Of a DNA stretch of 34,835 bases, positions 23,907-32,539 are shown piece after piece; the first letter of the stretch is position 1, and each line of letters opens with the position of its first letter. Made by a program: the position numbers and the translations under genes. Under the pieces are notes generated by a model that was not told the origin of the DNA, did not search any database, and was given only the letters and a program-made list of their open reading frames with translations. Source of the DNA: Asaia bogorensis (lineage in GTDB: Bacteria > Pseudomonadota > Alphaproteobacteria > SHVZ01); the NCBI GenBank assembly GCA_945897335.1, contig CAMDFP010000012.1:1-34835 (forward strand), given 5' to 3'.

Positions 23907-25628
23907 TCACTCCGGATCGGACTGGTCCCGCTCCTTCTCGCGCTTCTTGAAGGCCGCGCCGAGGATCTCGCCGAGGCGTGCGCCCGAGTCGGTCGAGCCG
24001 TACTCGGCCATCGCCTGCTTCTCCTCGTCCTGGTCCTTCGCTTTCACCGAGAGCGTGAGTTTCCGGGTCTTGGGATCGATCTGGGTGATCTTGGCGTCGA
24101 CCTTTTCACCGACGGCGAAGCGGTCCGGCCGCTGCTCGGAGCGCTCACGCGAGAGCTCGGACTTGCGGATGAAGCCGGGAACGCCGTCGCCGACGAGGAC
24201 GTCGAGTCCGGCCTCGTTGATCGCGGTGACCGTGCAGGTCACGACCTCGCCCTTCTTCAGCTTGGTCACGCCGGTCTCGAACGGATCGGAGCTCAGCTGC
24301 TTGATACCAAGCGAGATGCGCTCCTTCTCCATGTCGACGTCGAGGACCTTCACCTTCACCATGTCGCCGCGCTTGTGATCCTTGATGGCGTCTTCGCCGG
24401 CGCGGTTCCAGTCGATGTCCGACAGGTGAACCATGCCGTCGATGTCGCCGGGCAGGCCCACGAACAGGCCGAACTCGGTGATGTTCTTGACCTCGCCCTC
24501 GAGCTCGGCGCCGACCGGGAACTTCTCCTGGAAGGCTTCCCACGGATTGGCCAGGCACTGTTTGAGGCCGAGCGAGATCCGGCGCTTCTGCGGATCGACG
24601 TCCAGCACCATCACCTCGACCTCCTGGCTGGTCGAGACGATCTTGCCGGGATGCACGTTCTTCTTGGTCCAGCTCATCTCGGAGACGTGGACCAGGCCCT
24701 CGATGCCGGGCTCGAGCTCGACGAAGGCGCCGTAGTCGGTGATGTTGGTGACGCGGCCGGTGAACTTGGCGTTCGCCGGGTACTTGAACTCGACGCCCTC
24801 CCACGGATCGGCCTCGAGCTGCTTCATGCCGAGCGAGATGCGCTGGGTCTCCGGGTTGAAGCGGATGACCTGAACCTTGACGTTCTGGCCGATCTGCAGC
24901 GCCTCGGACGGGTGGTTGATGCGACGCCAGGCGATGTCGGTGACGTGCAGCAGGCCGTCGACGCCACCCAGATCCACGAAGGCGCCGTAGTCGGTGATGT
25001 TCTTCACCACGCCCTGCAGGATCTGGCCTTCCTTGAGGTTGGCGACCAGCTCGGAGCGGGCCTCGGCGCGGCTCTCTTCCAGGACGGCGCGGCGCGACAC
25101 GACGATGTTGCCGCGGCGGCGATCCATCTTGAGGATCTGGAACTGCTGCTGGGTGCCCAGCAGCGGGGTGATGTCGCGGACCGGGCGGATGTCGACCTGG
25201 CTGCCCGGCAGGAAGGCGACGGCGCCGGAGAGGTCGACGGTGAAGCCGCCCTTGACCCGCCCGAAGATGACGCCGGTGACCCGCTGGTTCTCCTGGAACG
25301 AGCGCTCGAGCAGCGACCAGGCCTCCTCGCGCCGCGCCTTCTCGCGCGACAGCTGGGCCTCGCCGTTCTTGTCCTCCATGCGCTCGAGGTAGACCTCGAC
25401 CTCGTCGCCGACCTTGAGCTCGTGCGCCTGGCCTGGGGCGGCGAACTCCTTGAGCTGGACGCGGCCTTCGCTCTTGAGGCCGACGTCGACGACCGCGGTG
25501 TCACCTTCGATGGCGACGACGCGGCCCTTCAGAACCGAACCTTCGAGGTTGTCGGCCTTGCCGAGTGACTCCTCAAGAAGGTCGGCAAAGCTCTCTTTGA
25601 CGACGCCGGCGGTCGCGGTATTGGGCAT
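23907..25628 (-). CDS. rpsA: 30S ribosomal protein S1
   Basis: A 573-residue S1, the mRNA-binding ribosomal protein needed for translation of most messages. Six S1 (OB-fold) repeats can be followed: the two N-terminal ribosome-binding ones (VLKGRVVAIEGDTAVVDVGL; GVIFGRVKGGFTVDLSGAVA) and four RNA-binding ones (GVVKNITDYGAFVDLGGVDG; GRVTNITDYGAFVELEPGIE; GEVKNITEFGLFVGLPGDID; a last, more divergent one around VTCTVTAINEAGLDVLVGDG). The start at 25628 (MPNTATAG) is chosen because the upstream in-frame 41 codons are low-complexity. A 119-base leader separates it from cmk, long enough for S1 autoregulation, but no specific structure was identified. Confidence 0.98.
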   Translation of the reverse strand: MPNTATAGVVKESFADLLEESLGKADNLEGSVLKGRVVAIEGDTAVVDVGLKSEGRVQLKEFAAPGQAHELKVGDEVEVYLERMEDKNGEAQLSREKARREEAWSLLERSFQENQRVTGVIFGRVKGGFTVDLSGAVAFLPGSQVDIRPVRDITPLLGTQQQFQILKMDRRRGNIVVSRRAVLEESRAEARSELVANLKEGQILQGVVKNITDYGAFVDLGGVDGLLHVTDIAWRRINHPSEALQIGQNVKVQVIRFNPETQRISLGMKQLEADPWEGVEFKYPANAKFTGRVTNITDYGAFVELEPGIEGLVHVSEMSWTKKNVHPGKIVSTSQEVEVMVLDVDPQKRRISLGLKQCLANPWEAFQEKFPVGAELEGEVKNITEFGLFVGLPGDIDGMVHLSDIDWNRAGEDAIKDHKRGDMVKVKVLDVDMEKERISLGIKQLSSDPFETGVTKLKKGEVVTCTVTAINEAGLDVLVGDGVPGFIRKSELSRERSEQRPDRFAVGEKVDAKITQIDPKTRKLTLSVKAKDQDEEKQAMAEYGSTDSGARLGEILGAAFKKREKERDQSDPE

Positions 25629-25747
25629 GCTTTGGATCTCTTTCTCCGTATCCGGGTCCGGCCTTCTGCCCCGATCTCTCTGGTGAGGGGCGGCCGTCCC
25701 GTCCTGCCCGGTCTTGCTCTTGGATCTTGAGCCGGGCTTTCGGGTCA

Positions 25748-26428
25748 TCACATCTCGGCGACCGGACCCCCCGGACCGCCAGAGTTCCGCGAGCGGATGT
25801 AGGCGAGCGCCTTTGCGAATGCCTGATCGGCATCCATGTCCGTCGTGTCGAGGACGAAGGCGTCGTCTGCACGCATGAGCGGCGAAGCGGCGCGACTACG
25901 GTCGCGCGCATCCCGCTCCTGAAGATCCCGCAGAACGGCCCCTTCTATAGTGGCAGCGCCCTTTCTGCGCAACTCCTTCTCGCGCCTGGCCGCCCGGACC
26001 TCGACCCCGGCATCGAGGAAGATCTTGGCGTCTGCGGAGGGGCAGACCACAGTGCCGATGTCGCGGCCATCGATCACCGCGCCCGGGGCACCGCCGGGGG
26101 GCGCGGCGGCGAAGCGGCGCTGGAAGTCGAGGAGGGCGGCCCGGACCTCCGGGATGGCGGCGACCACCGAGGCGGCCACGCCGGTTCGCTCGGCCCGGAG
26201 GTCGGGATCGCCGAGTTCGCCGGGATCGAGGGCGCGGGCGGCCTCGGCCGCGGCCTTGGGGTCCGCCGGATCCCGGCCGGCGCGAAGCAGCCGGAGGCCG
26301 ACGGCCCGGTAGAGCAGGCCCGAGTCGAGATGGGCGAAACCCAGATGGCGGGCCAGGCGTTTGGCGAGCGTGCCCTTGCCTGAAGCGGTCGGACCGTCGA
26401 TGGCGACGACGAAGGAAGTGGCGGTCAT
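25748..26428 (-). CDS. cmk: Cytidylate kinase
   Basis: A 226-residue nucleoside-monophosphate kinase that phosphorylates CMP and dCMP. The P-loop is AIDGPTASGKGTLAKRLA (GPTASGKGT at 12-20). LDSGLLYRAVGLRLL is the CMP-binding start, VIDGRDIGTVVCPSADAK the conserved core, and RDLQERDARDRSRAASPL with the LID-type arginines follows, then LDTTDMDADQ. The C-terminus ends in a glycine/proline-rich tail. It lies upstream of rpsA as in most proteobacteria. aroA, which often precedes cmk in this group, is not present. Confidence 0.96.
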   Translation of the reverse strand: MTATSFVVAIDGPTASGKGTLAKRLARHLGFAHLDSGLLYRAVGLRLLRAGRDPADPKAAAEAARALDPGELGDPDLRAERTGVAASVVAAIPEVRAALLDFQRRFAAAPPGGAPGAVIDGRDIGTVVCPSADAKIFLDAGVEVRAARREKELRRKGAATIEGAVLRDLQERDARDRSRAASPLMRADDAFVLDTTDMDADQAFAKALAYIRSRNSGGPGGPVAEM

Positions 26429-26473
26429 CTCACCTGGATCTGGGGGAGCGGAGGGGATCTGTGTGATTTTGCT

Positions 26474-26479
26474 TTTGAC
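26474..26479 (+). promoter_or_regulatory. Perfect -35 box upstream of the TIGR02300 gene
   Basis: TTGACA lies in the 133-base divergent gap between cmk and the TIGR02300 gene, 82 bases before the TTG start at 26562. The sequence 16-17 bases downstream (GCAATC/CAATCC) is a poor -10, so the promoter is only suggested. Confidence 0.3.
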
Positions 26480-26561
26480 AGGTGGGCGCGATCATGGCAA
26501 TCCCGCCGCCCTGACGAATGGCCCATGCCGACATCTTTGCCGGGCTGCGAAGGAGTGAGAA

Positions 26562-26906
26562 TTGGCCAAACCGGAATGGGGAACGAAGCGCCAGTGCACG
26601 AGCTGCGGCGCGCGTTTCTACGACCTGATGAAGCCCGAGATCGCCTGCCCGAAGTGCGGGACGGTCTATGACCCGGAAGCGGCGACCAAGTCGCGGCGGA
26701 GCCGGCCGGCCGCCGAAAAGGCAGCCGCCGCCCGTGAGCCCGTAGTCGAGGAGGTGGAGGTCCCGGCCGAGGCGGCGGAGGCGCCGGCCGAGGGCGAGGC
26801 CGAAGAGGAGGACGAGGCCCTGATCGAGGATACCTCGGACCTCGGCGAGGACGAGGATGACATGGCCGAGGTGATCGAGAACGTCGAGGACGAGGAGGAG
26901 CGCTAG
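26562..26906 (+). CDS. TIGR02300 family zinc-ribbon protein
   Basis: A 114-residue protein of a small alphaproteobacterial family. The N-terminus MAKPEWGTKRQCTSCGARFY and then CPKCGTVYDPE form a CxxC...CxxC zinc ribbon; the rest, from about residue 50, is extremely rich in Glu, Ala and Asp and is probably disordered. The function is unknown. The start is a TTG at 26562-26564, decided by AAGGAG seven to eight bases upstream (26550-26555) and by family agreement on the next residues. In relatives the gene commonly sits by tRNA-Ala and aroA-cmk on one strand; here it is divergent from cmk. It ends 110 bases before tRNA-Ala. Confidence 0.9.
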   Translation: MAKPEWGTKRQCTSCGARFYDLMKPEIACPKCGTVYDPEAATKSRRSRPAAEKAAAAREPVVEEVEVPAEAAEAPAEGEAEEEDEALIEDTSDLGEDEDDMAEVIENVEDEEER

Positions 26907-26950
26907 ACGCTCCGCCGCCCCTCTGCCGTCGCCTCTCCCGGAGTTTCCTG

Positions 26951-26979
26951 TTGCGCCCCGGGCGCGAGCGAACTATCTG
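26951..26979 (+). promoter_or_regulatory. Candidate promoter of tRNA-Ala
   Basis: TTGCGC (26951-26956) and TATCTG (26974-26979) are separated by 17 bases, between the TIGR02300 stop and the tRNA. Transcription would begin near 26986, about 30 bases before the mature 5' end. Confidence 0.45.
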
Positions 26980-27016
26980 AACACCGGCGCCGATCCCAGG
27001 GCGTCGCCAATTCTTC

Positions 27017-27092
<76 letters not shown>

Positions 27093-27098
27093 AATCGG

Positions 27099-27132
27099 AA
27101 GGCCCGGATCTGTTCAGGTCCGGGCCTTTTTG
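27099..27132 (+). terminator. Intrinsic terminator of tRNA-Ala
   Basis: AAGGCCCGGA pairs with TCCGGGCCTT around a loop of about ten bases (TCTGTTCAGG) and runs into TTTTTG. It starts seven bases after the tRNA CCA end and lies well before the next gene at 27200. Confidence 0.88.
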
Positions 27133-27199
27133 TCTCGCGGGCATCGCCGGTTTCGGCGAGCGGCGGCGGGCAAGGCACCAGGCAAGCTAAGGTAGGGCC

Positions 27200-28414
27200 A
27201 TGGCAGGCGATATCCTCGACTATGAAGGCTTGGCGGCAACCTTCAACCAGGCGCTGCTCCATACGCTGCGCAAGCATAGCGTCGCCGACACGTTCCTGGA
27301 CTATTGGGTTCCGGACGCCGATCCGGTGCTGGGCATCGCCGGCATGGTCGATTCAGCACGGATTGCCGGCCATCCGGCACTGTCCGTCCGCTTCAAGCTC
27401 GCAACCGTGGCCGAGGGGCGCCTGGCCGAGCTGGAAAGGGCCGTCAGCCGCTTTTACGATGTGACGATCGAACGCCAGGGGGACAGCGTCGTTCTCCACG
27501 CCGCCGGGATGATCGCGAGCGCCGAGGAGGCAAGCGCAAGGGGCCAGAGGCGGGCGAAGACGAAGCCCCGCTACTGGAGCGCGGAAATGGCTCCCGCCGG
27601 CCCCGCCATCGGTGCTGCCCCGGCCACTCGGTGGACCTCCGGGGAGCTTCCCGAATTCGCCGATGCCCACCCGCATTTTCGCGCGGCCATGAAGGCGGCC
27701 TCCGCCGGTCTTTCCCATGAAGGAGGCGCGGTTCCCGAAGATGCGGCCCTGAAGCGCCTCCAGGTGCTGGAGGGGGCGGTCAGGTTGACACTGGATGTCG
27801 ATCCGGTCACCCACACGGTGCGTCGGGCGGGTCACGACGGCGGGCGAACCCTCTCGGAGAGGGTCGCTCTGGACCTGTTCTGCCGGATGGCGGAAACCCT
27901 GCCGATCCAGGAAGTCGCCGACCATGTTGGCCTCAAGGTCGTCGACTCGCTGGTCGATGAGGACAAGCCGCCGCCGGTCGTCGGGGTCCTGCTTCCGATC
28001 AATGCCGGCCAGCCGTTCACGCTCGCTCCCCGTCTGGCCCGCAAGGCCTACGATGCCTACCGGGCCTCGATGTCGATGGGAACAGAGACCAATTTTCACT
28101 ACGCCCCGCCGTCTTCGGGCTGGCTGGCGCTGACGGCGCCCGAGCGGCGGGAGAAGGTCGTCGGCGGGCTTCGCGGCTTTCTGCAGTCGGCGGATCTCTA
28201 TCCCGACGACATCGAGCTCCTGCGGCTGGAGAAGAACAAGTACGGCTACGAGGTCCGGGGGGTGATCGCCTTTTCGGATCGCGTCGCGGTCGGCGACAAG
28301 CCGGTCCTGATGCGCCGCCTCGAGCGGCGCCTGCGCCGGGACCTGGAGACGGAGATCGAACTCGTGGCCGATCGGGCGAGGGACTCGAGTCCGCTCAGGC
28401 GCCTCCTCTCCTGA
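27200..28414 (+). CDS. Protein of unknown function (404 residues)
   Basis: I do not recognise this protein. It has no signal peptide and no clear membrane segment. Three parts can be seen: an N-terminal domain (about 1-115) with strand-like stretches such as ALSVRFKLATVAEGRLAELE and VTIERQGDSVVLHAAG; a basic, alanine/proline-rich linker (115-160) with RGQRRAKTKPRYWSAEM; and a C-terminal part (160-404) with LFCRMAETLPIQEVADHVGL, VGVLLPINAGQPFTLAPRLA, and a charged end LMRRLERRLRRDLETEIELV. Only one cysteine was noted. The ATG at 27200 lies 107 bases after the tRNA and fits the codon pattern. It is followed, 149 bases on, by the radical SAM gene on the same strand, which may or may not be related. 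Confidence 0.75.
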   Translation: MAGDILDYEGLAATFNQALLHTLRKHSVADTFLDYWVPDADPVLGIAGMVDSARIAGHPALSVRFKLATVAEGRLAELERAVSRFYDVTIERQGDSVVLHAAGMIASAEEASARGQRRAKTKPRYWSAEMAPAGPAIGAAPATRWTSGELPEFADAHPHFRAAMKAASAGLSHEGGAVPEDAALKRLQVLEGAVRLTLDVDPVTHTVRRAGHDGGRTLSERVALDLFCRMAETLPIQEVADHVGLKVVDSLVDEDKPPPVVGVLLPINAGQPFTLAPRLARKAYDAYRASMSMGTETNFHYAPPSSGWLALTAPERREKVVGGLRGFLQSADLYPDDIELLRLEKNKYGYEVRGVIAFSDRVAVGDKPVLMRRLERRLRRDLETEIELVADRARDSSPLRRLLS

Positions 28415-28563
28415 CCGACTCGGGATCGGCATACGGAACCTGCCGCCCAGTAGCGCCTGGCAGGCTCCGATGCTATCTAGGGCGTAGCTGAAAGGGTGGA
28501 TTCGTCGAGAACAAACTCGACCGGGTCCGAGGCGCGCACCCAGCTGACATCGGAGCAATCGAC

Positions 28564-29694
28564 ATGGCCGAACCCGTCATCCTTGAAGGCAAGGAGCTGA
28601 TCCTCGACGGGACGAAGATCGCCTGGCACACGGACCGGCTTGCCCAATGGGAACGGGGCGAGAAATTCGCGCCGGTGACCGTCGACATCGCGCTGACCCG
28701 CGCCTGCAACTATGGCTGCCATTTCTGCTACGCCATGCTCCAGGAGAACGACAACCACGTCATCGACCAGAAGATCGCCTATGCCTTCCTCGACGACGCG
28801 GCGGAAGTCGGCGTGCGCGGGATCAGCCTGGTGGGAGACGGCGAGAGCTCCATCTCGCCGGTGTTCGTCGACACCATCGTCCGCGGGAGCGAGAACGGCA
28901 TCTCGATGGCGTGCGCCTCGAACGGCCTGACCATCACCAAGCGCCGAGCGGAGGCGATCCTTCCGCACTTGACATATCTTCGCATCAATTTCTCCGGCGG
29001 CGAGCGCAAGCGATACGCCGAGATCATGGGCGCCAAGGAGGTCTGGTTCGACCGTGTCTGCCAGAACATCCGCGACATGATGGAGATCAAGCGGAGAGAT
29101 GGCCTCGACGTCACCGTGGGCATGCAGATGGTGGTCATGCCGGAGTTCGAAGACCAGCTCGTGCCTCTGGCGAAGCTGGGCAAGGAGCTCAGGCCCGACT
29201 ACCTGGTGCTGAAGCACTGCAGCGACGACGAGGACGGCTCCCTCGGTGTCGACTACGGCAAGTACGAGAGCTTCTACGACAAGCTCCGCGAGGCCGAGAG
29301 CTACTCCGACGACGAGTACAAGGTCGTGGTCAAGTGGTCCAAGATCGAGGCCAAGGGCACGCGCTCCTACCAGCGTTGCTACGGGGCGCCGTTCCTGGTG
29401 CAGATGTCGGGCACCGGCCTTCTGGCCCCGTGCTCGATGATGTTCAATGAGCGCTACAAGAAGTTCCATCTGGGAAACATCTGCGAGCGCCGGTTCAAGG
29501 ACATCGTCTTCAGCGACGAGTACTGGGATGTGATGAACCACCTGGCTTCGCCCAAGTTCAACGCTCAGGCCAGCTGCCCGACTCTGTGCCTGCAGCACAA
29601 GTTCAACGAGGCCCTGGACGACCATGTGAAGGGCATTCGGCCGATCGAAGCCACGAAAGGCTCGATCTCCCCCATGCACATCAATTTCGTCTGA
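28564..29694 (+). CDS. Radical SAM protein with SPASM-like C-terminal cysteines
   Basis: A 376-residue radical SAM enzyme. C48, C52 and C55 in LTRACNYGCHFCYA are the CxxxCxxC ligands of the SAM-binding [4Fe-4S] cluster; SLVGDGESSISP is the GGE-like SAM-binding strand and LRINFSGGERKRY a further core strand. The C-terminal part has several cysteines in RCYGAPFLVQMSGTGLLAPC, GNICERRFKDIV and SCPTLCLQHKF, as in SPASM or twitch domains that bind auxiliary clusters. The substrate is unknown. It precedes a remnant of a TIGR04372 glycosyltransferase; in other genomes similar radical SAM genes occur in surface-polysaccharide regions, so a role in glycan or glycopeptide modification is possible but unproven. 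The gap 29695-29796 shows no further gene. Confidence 0.87.
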   Translation: MAEPVILEGKELILDGTKIAWHTDRLAQWERGEKFAPVTVDIALTRACNYGCHFCYAMLQENDNHVIDQKIAYAFLDDAAEVGVRGISLVGDGESSISPVFVDTIVRGSENGISMACASNGLTITKRRAEAILPHLTYLRINFSGGERKRYAEIMGAKEVWFDRVCQNIRDMMEIKRRDGLDVTVGMQMVVMPEFEDQLVPLAKLGKELRPDYLVLKHCSDDEDGSLGVDYGKYESFYDKLREAESYSDDEYKVVVKWSKIEAKGTRSYQRCYGAPFLVQMSGTGLLAPCSMMFNERYKKFHLGNICERRFKDIVFSDEYWDVMNHLASPKFNAQASCPTLCLQHKFNEALDDHVKGIRPIEATKGSISPMHINFV

Positions 29695-29796
29695 ACACCA
29701 GGGACGCGGATAGGACACCAGGCCAAGGTTCAGCCGTGTCGGGAATAGGGGGAGGGACGCCGATGCGTTTCCTGCCTCTGAGCCGATCCGCGGATC

Positions 29797-30603
29797 TTGG
29801 CCGAGCGGGCGGTTCGCCGGGTGGCGTGCGAGGTCCGTAGGGAGGATGCGGGTCATGCCGGCCGCAAGCGATGTCCGCGCGCAGCACGGGAAGCTCGTAG
29901 AGTCCGCATGCCGGACGAGGCCTGGTTCGTCTACCTGCATGTCCGCGAGGGCGGACATCTGAAAGAAGCGTCGAATTCTCAGGAATCGGCGCGGAATGCC
30001 GACATCATGACCTACCTTCCGGCGATCGAGGAGATCGTGCGCGGCGGCGGCTGGGTGATCCGGATAGGCGACCCGAGCCTCACGCCGTTGCCGCAGATGG
30101 ATCATGTCGTCGACTACGCGATGACGAGTGTGCGCTCCGGCGAGATGGATGTCTTTCTTGTTGCACGCGCCAAGTTCCTCCTCGGCACGTCATCGGGGAT
30201 GTTCGCGGTCGCGATGGCGTTCGGAACGCCAAGCGCCTGCGCCAACTTCTTCCCGCCGGGCGAGCGCCTCTACACGAGCAACGATGTCTTTGTGACCAAG
30301 CTGCTCCGCGAGCGAGCGACCGGACGTCTGCTGAGCTTCGAGGAATGCATGTCGATGCCGCTCGCACTTACCTATGATTCGCGGCGCGTATGTGAAATGG
30401 GCCTCGATGTCGTCGACACGGAGCCTGAGGTTATCCGCCTGCTGGTTGACGAGATGCTGCGGCGGCGGGACGGCGGGACGCTCTATACCGCCGACGACGA
30501 AGCGCTGCAGCGGCGGTGGAAGGACCTCATTGGGCCAGACGTCGGGAGCCGTGTGGCCAGGCACTGGCTCGCGCGCCACCGCCACTTGTTCTCGCAGGCA
30601 TAG
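29797..30603 (+). pseudogene. TIGR04372 family glycosyltransferase, N-terminally truncated
   Basis: Clear TIGR04372 similarity starts near 29880 and runs to the natural C-terminus: MPDEAWFVYLHVREGG (from the ATG at 29908), ARNADIMTYLPAIEEIVRGG, WVIRIGDPSLTPLPQMDHVV, MDVFLVARAKFLLGTSSGM and DGGTLYTADDEALQRRW. The usual N-terminal half of about 150 residues is absent. A short frame at 29763 (MRFLPLSRSADL, stopping after 25 codons) could be what is left of the original start, in another reading frame. The glycosyltransferase probably lost its N-terminal domain by deletion. The protein could still be made from 29908 (about 231 residues), but activity is doubtful. TIGR04372 proteins are linked to cell-surface glycans. 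Confidence 0.65.
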
Positions 30604-30925
30604 GAGCGACGGCGACCGAGGGCGCGCAATCGGATGGCGACATCAGCTTGCAGCAGTTGAAGGAGGCGAGACCTCTCTCGGTATTGCGTCGGTTCCATGG
30701 CTGACCGAGCGGATCGTCAGGCGAACCTCGCCTGGCGAGGGCCCTGCATCGCCTGCGACGAGATGTTGTAGCAGTACTGGCGGGACCTGGTAGGGCCTGC
30801 TCGAGCGGCGGCGCCGGCAGAAAAATGCCACGGCGTTTCTCAGTTGCGGGATGGCGCTTGCGCGGGGGCGCAGGCGGCGACAGGCTTCCCCGAGGTTTTC
30901 AGATACGAAACACGGGAGACGGAAA
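30604..30925 (+). other. Intergenic stretch without a recognisable gene
   Basis: This 322-base gap between the glycosyltransferase remnant and the binding-protein gene shows no convincing coding region on either strand. It contains short GC-rich palindromes, for example CCTCGCC-T-GGCGAGG in the segment near 30720-30745, but no T run and no good promoter pair. The binding-protein promoter should lie in its 3' part. Confidence 0.5.
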
Positions 30926-32495
30926 ATGCGCACTCTGGCAACGATGCTCGCCGGCGCTGCGGCCCTGGCGCTCTGGGGGGGCCGGCGCGGACGCGAAGAC
31001 GTTCCGCTATGCGACGTCCGGCGACCTGCTCGGCCTCGATCCACATCTCAACAACGAGGCGCTCACCAACGGCTTCAAGGGCAACGTCTATGAGGGACTG
31101 ATCACCCGTTCGCCCGACCTCAAGCTCGAGCCCGGCTTGGCGACGTCGTGGACCCAGACCTCGCCCACCACATGGCGCTTCACGCTCAGGAAGGGCGTCA
31201 CCTTCCACGACGGCTCGCCCTTCACCGCCGCCGATGTCGCCTTCTCGATCCGGCGCTTCACTCATCCGAACTCGACCATGGCGCCGGCGGCACCGGGGAT
31301 CGAGGCCGCGACCGTGGTCGACGACTTCACCATCGACATCCGCACCAAGGCGCCGGACCCCGTGGTCCTGCAGGGCCTGCCATTCCTGTTCGTGATGTCC
31401 AAGGGCTGGTCGGAGAAGAACGCCTCGGCCGACCCGGCCAGCGGCGCCAACCCGACGAGCTATGCCAACCTCAACGCCAACGGCACCGGTCCGTTCAAGG
31501 TGAAGGAGCGGGTGCCGGACCAGCAGACCGTTCTGGCTCCTCACGCCGGCTGGTGGGCGAAACCCCAGCATAATCTGACCGAGGTGGTGTTCCGGCCGAT
31601 CAAGGCAGACGCGACCCGGCTCGCCGCGCTGGTGTCGGGCGAGATCGACATGATGTTCCCGGTGGCGCCGCAGGACACCCAGCGGCTGACCGGAACGCCG
31701 GGCATCCGCATCCTGACCGGCCAGGGCGTGATGACGGTGTTCTTCGGCCTCGACCAGGGCCGCGCCGAGCTTCTCGACATGCCCGGCACCGGCAAGAACC
31801 CGCTCAAGGACAGGCGCGTCCGCCAGGCCATGTACCAAGCGATCGACATGGACACGATCGCGCGCGTGATCATGCGTGGCGCCGCCCAGCCGACCGGGCT
31901 TCTGATCGCGCCCGGCATCGAAGGCTTCGATGCCGAGCTCAACAAGCGCTATCCCTTCGACCCGGACGGCGCCAAGAAGCTGATGGTGGAAGCCGGATAC
32001 GCCGATGGCTTCCCGATCACCCTCGATTGCCCGAACGACCGCTATGTCAACGACGAGGCCCTCTGCCAGGCCGTGGTGCCGATGCTGGCCCGGATCGGGG
32101 TCAAGGTCAGGCTGAACGCCCAGACCAAGGCGCTGCATTTCGCCAAGGCCGGCAAGCCGGGCAACTACAACACCAGCATGTACATGCTGGGCTGGATCCC
32201 CGGTACCTTCGATGCCCACCATGTGCTGGTGAACCTGATCACCGAAGGCGGCATCTGGAACGCCGGCATGTACAAGAACCCGCGCGTCGAGGAGCTGACC
32301 AAGCTGGTCGGCACCGAGATGGACCCGGTCAAGCGCCGCGCGATGATGCAGGAAGCCCTCAAGATCCATAAGGACGACTTCGGTCACATCCCGCTGCTGC
32401 AGCAGGCGACGGTGTGGGCGGCGCGCGACAGCGTCGCCACGATCCAGCAGTCGCCGCTGGACTTCGTGTATCTCAAGGACGTCGTGATGAAGTAG
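30926..32495 (+). CDS. ABC transporter substrate-binding protein (SBP_bac_5), frameshifted in the signal peptide
   Basis: A dipeptide/oligopeptide-type periplasmic binding protein. The mature part shows SGDLLGLDPHLNNEA, VYEGLITRSPDLKLEPGLAT, WRFTLRKGVTFHDGSPFTAA, GTGPFKVKER and DRRVRQAMYQAIDMDTIARV, the usual family-5 signatures. The signal peptide MRTLATMLAGAAALALWG starts at the ATG of 30926 behind GGGAG, but it is in a different frame. Removing one G from the run of seven at 30975-30981 joins it to GAGADAKTFRYATS, giving a normal cleavage site and a 522-residue protein. As read, translation from 30926 fails. It may be a sequencing error, a phase-variable tract or an inactivated gene. The open frame that extends back to 30825 has no signal peptide. 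No permease or ATPase genes lie beside it. Confidence 0.85.
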
Positions 32496-32506
32496 GCGAC
32501 GCAGGC

Positions 32507-32534
32507 TGAGGGCGGAGCGAGCGCTCCGCCCTCA
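32507..32534 (+). terminator. Bidirectional terminator hairpin
   Basis: TGAGGGCGGAGC (32507-32518) and GCTCCGCCCTCA (32523-32534) form a perfect 12-base stem with a GAGC loop. It sits in the 44-base gap between the convergent binding-protein and Anbu stops and can serve both. No T run follows on either side. Confidence 0.65.
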
Positions 32535-32539
32535 CCGCG

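Noticed and set aside
24375-25568. 397-codon open frame on the + strand
   Set aside because: Antisense to rpsA; its aspartate/leucine-rich repeats merely mirror the S1 repeats.
28432-28470. CCTGCC/GGCAGG hairpin after the 404-residue gene, as a terminator
   Set aside because: The stem is short, the loop is large, and no T run follows.
28477-30105. 542-codon open frame on the - strand
   Set aside because: Antisense to the radical SAM gene; low-complexity HR/DL-rich product typical of GC-rich shadow frames.
30840-32387. 515-codon open frame on the - strand
   Set aside because: Antisense to the substrate-binding protein, which has clear family motifs on the + strand.
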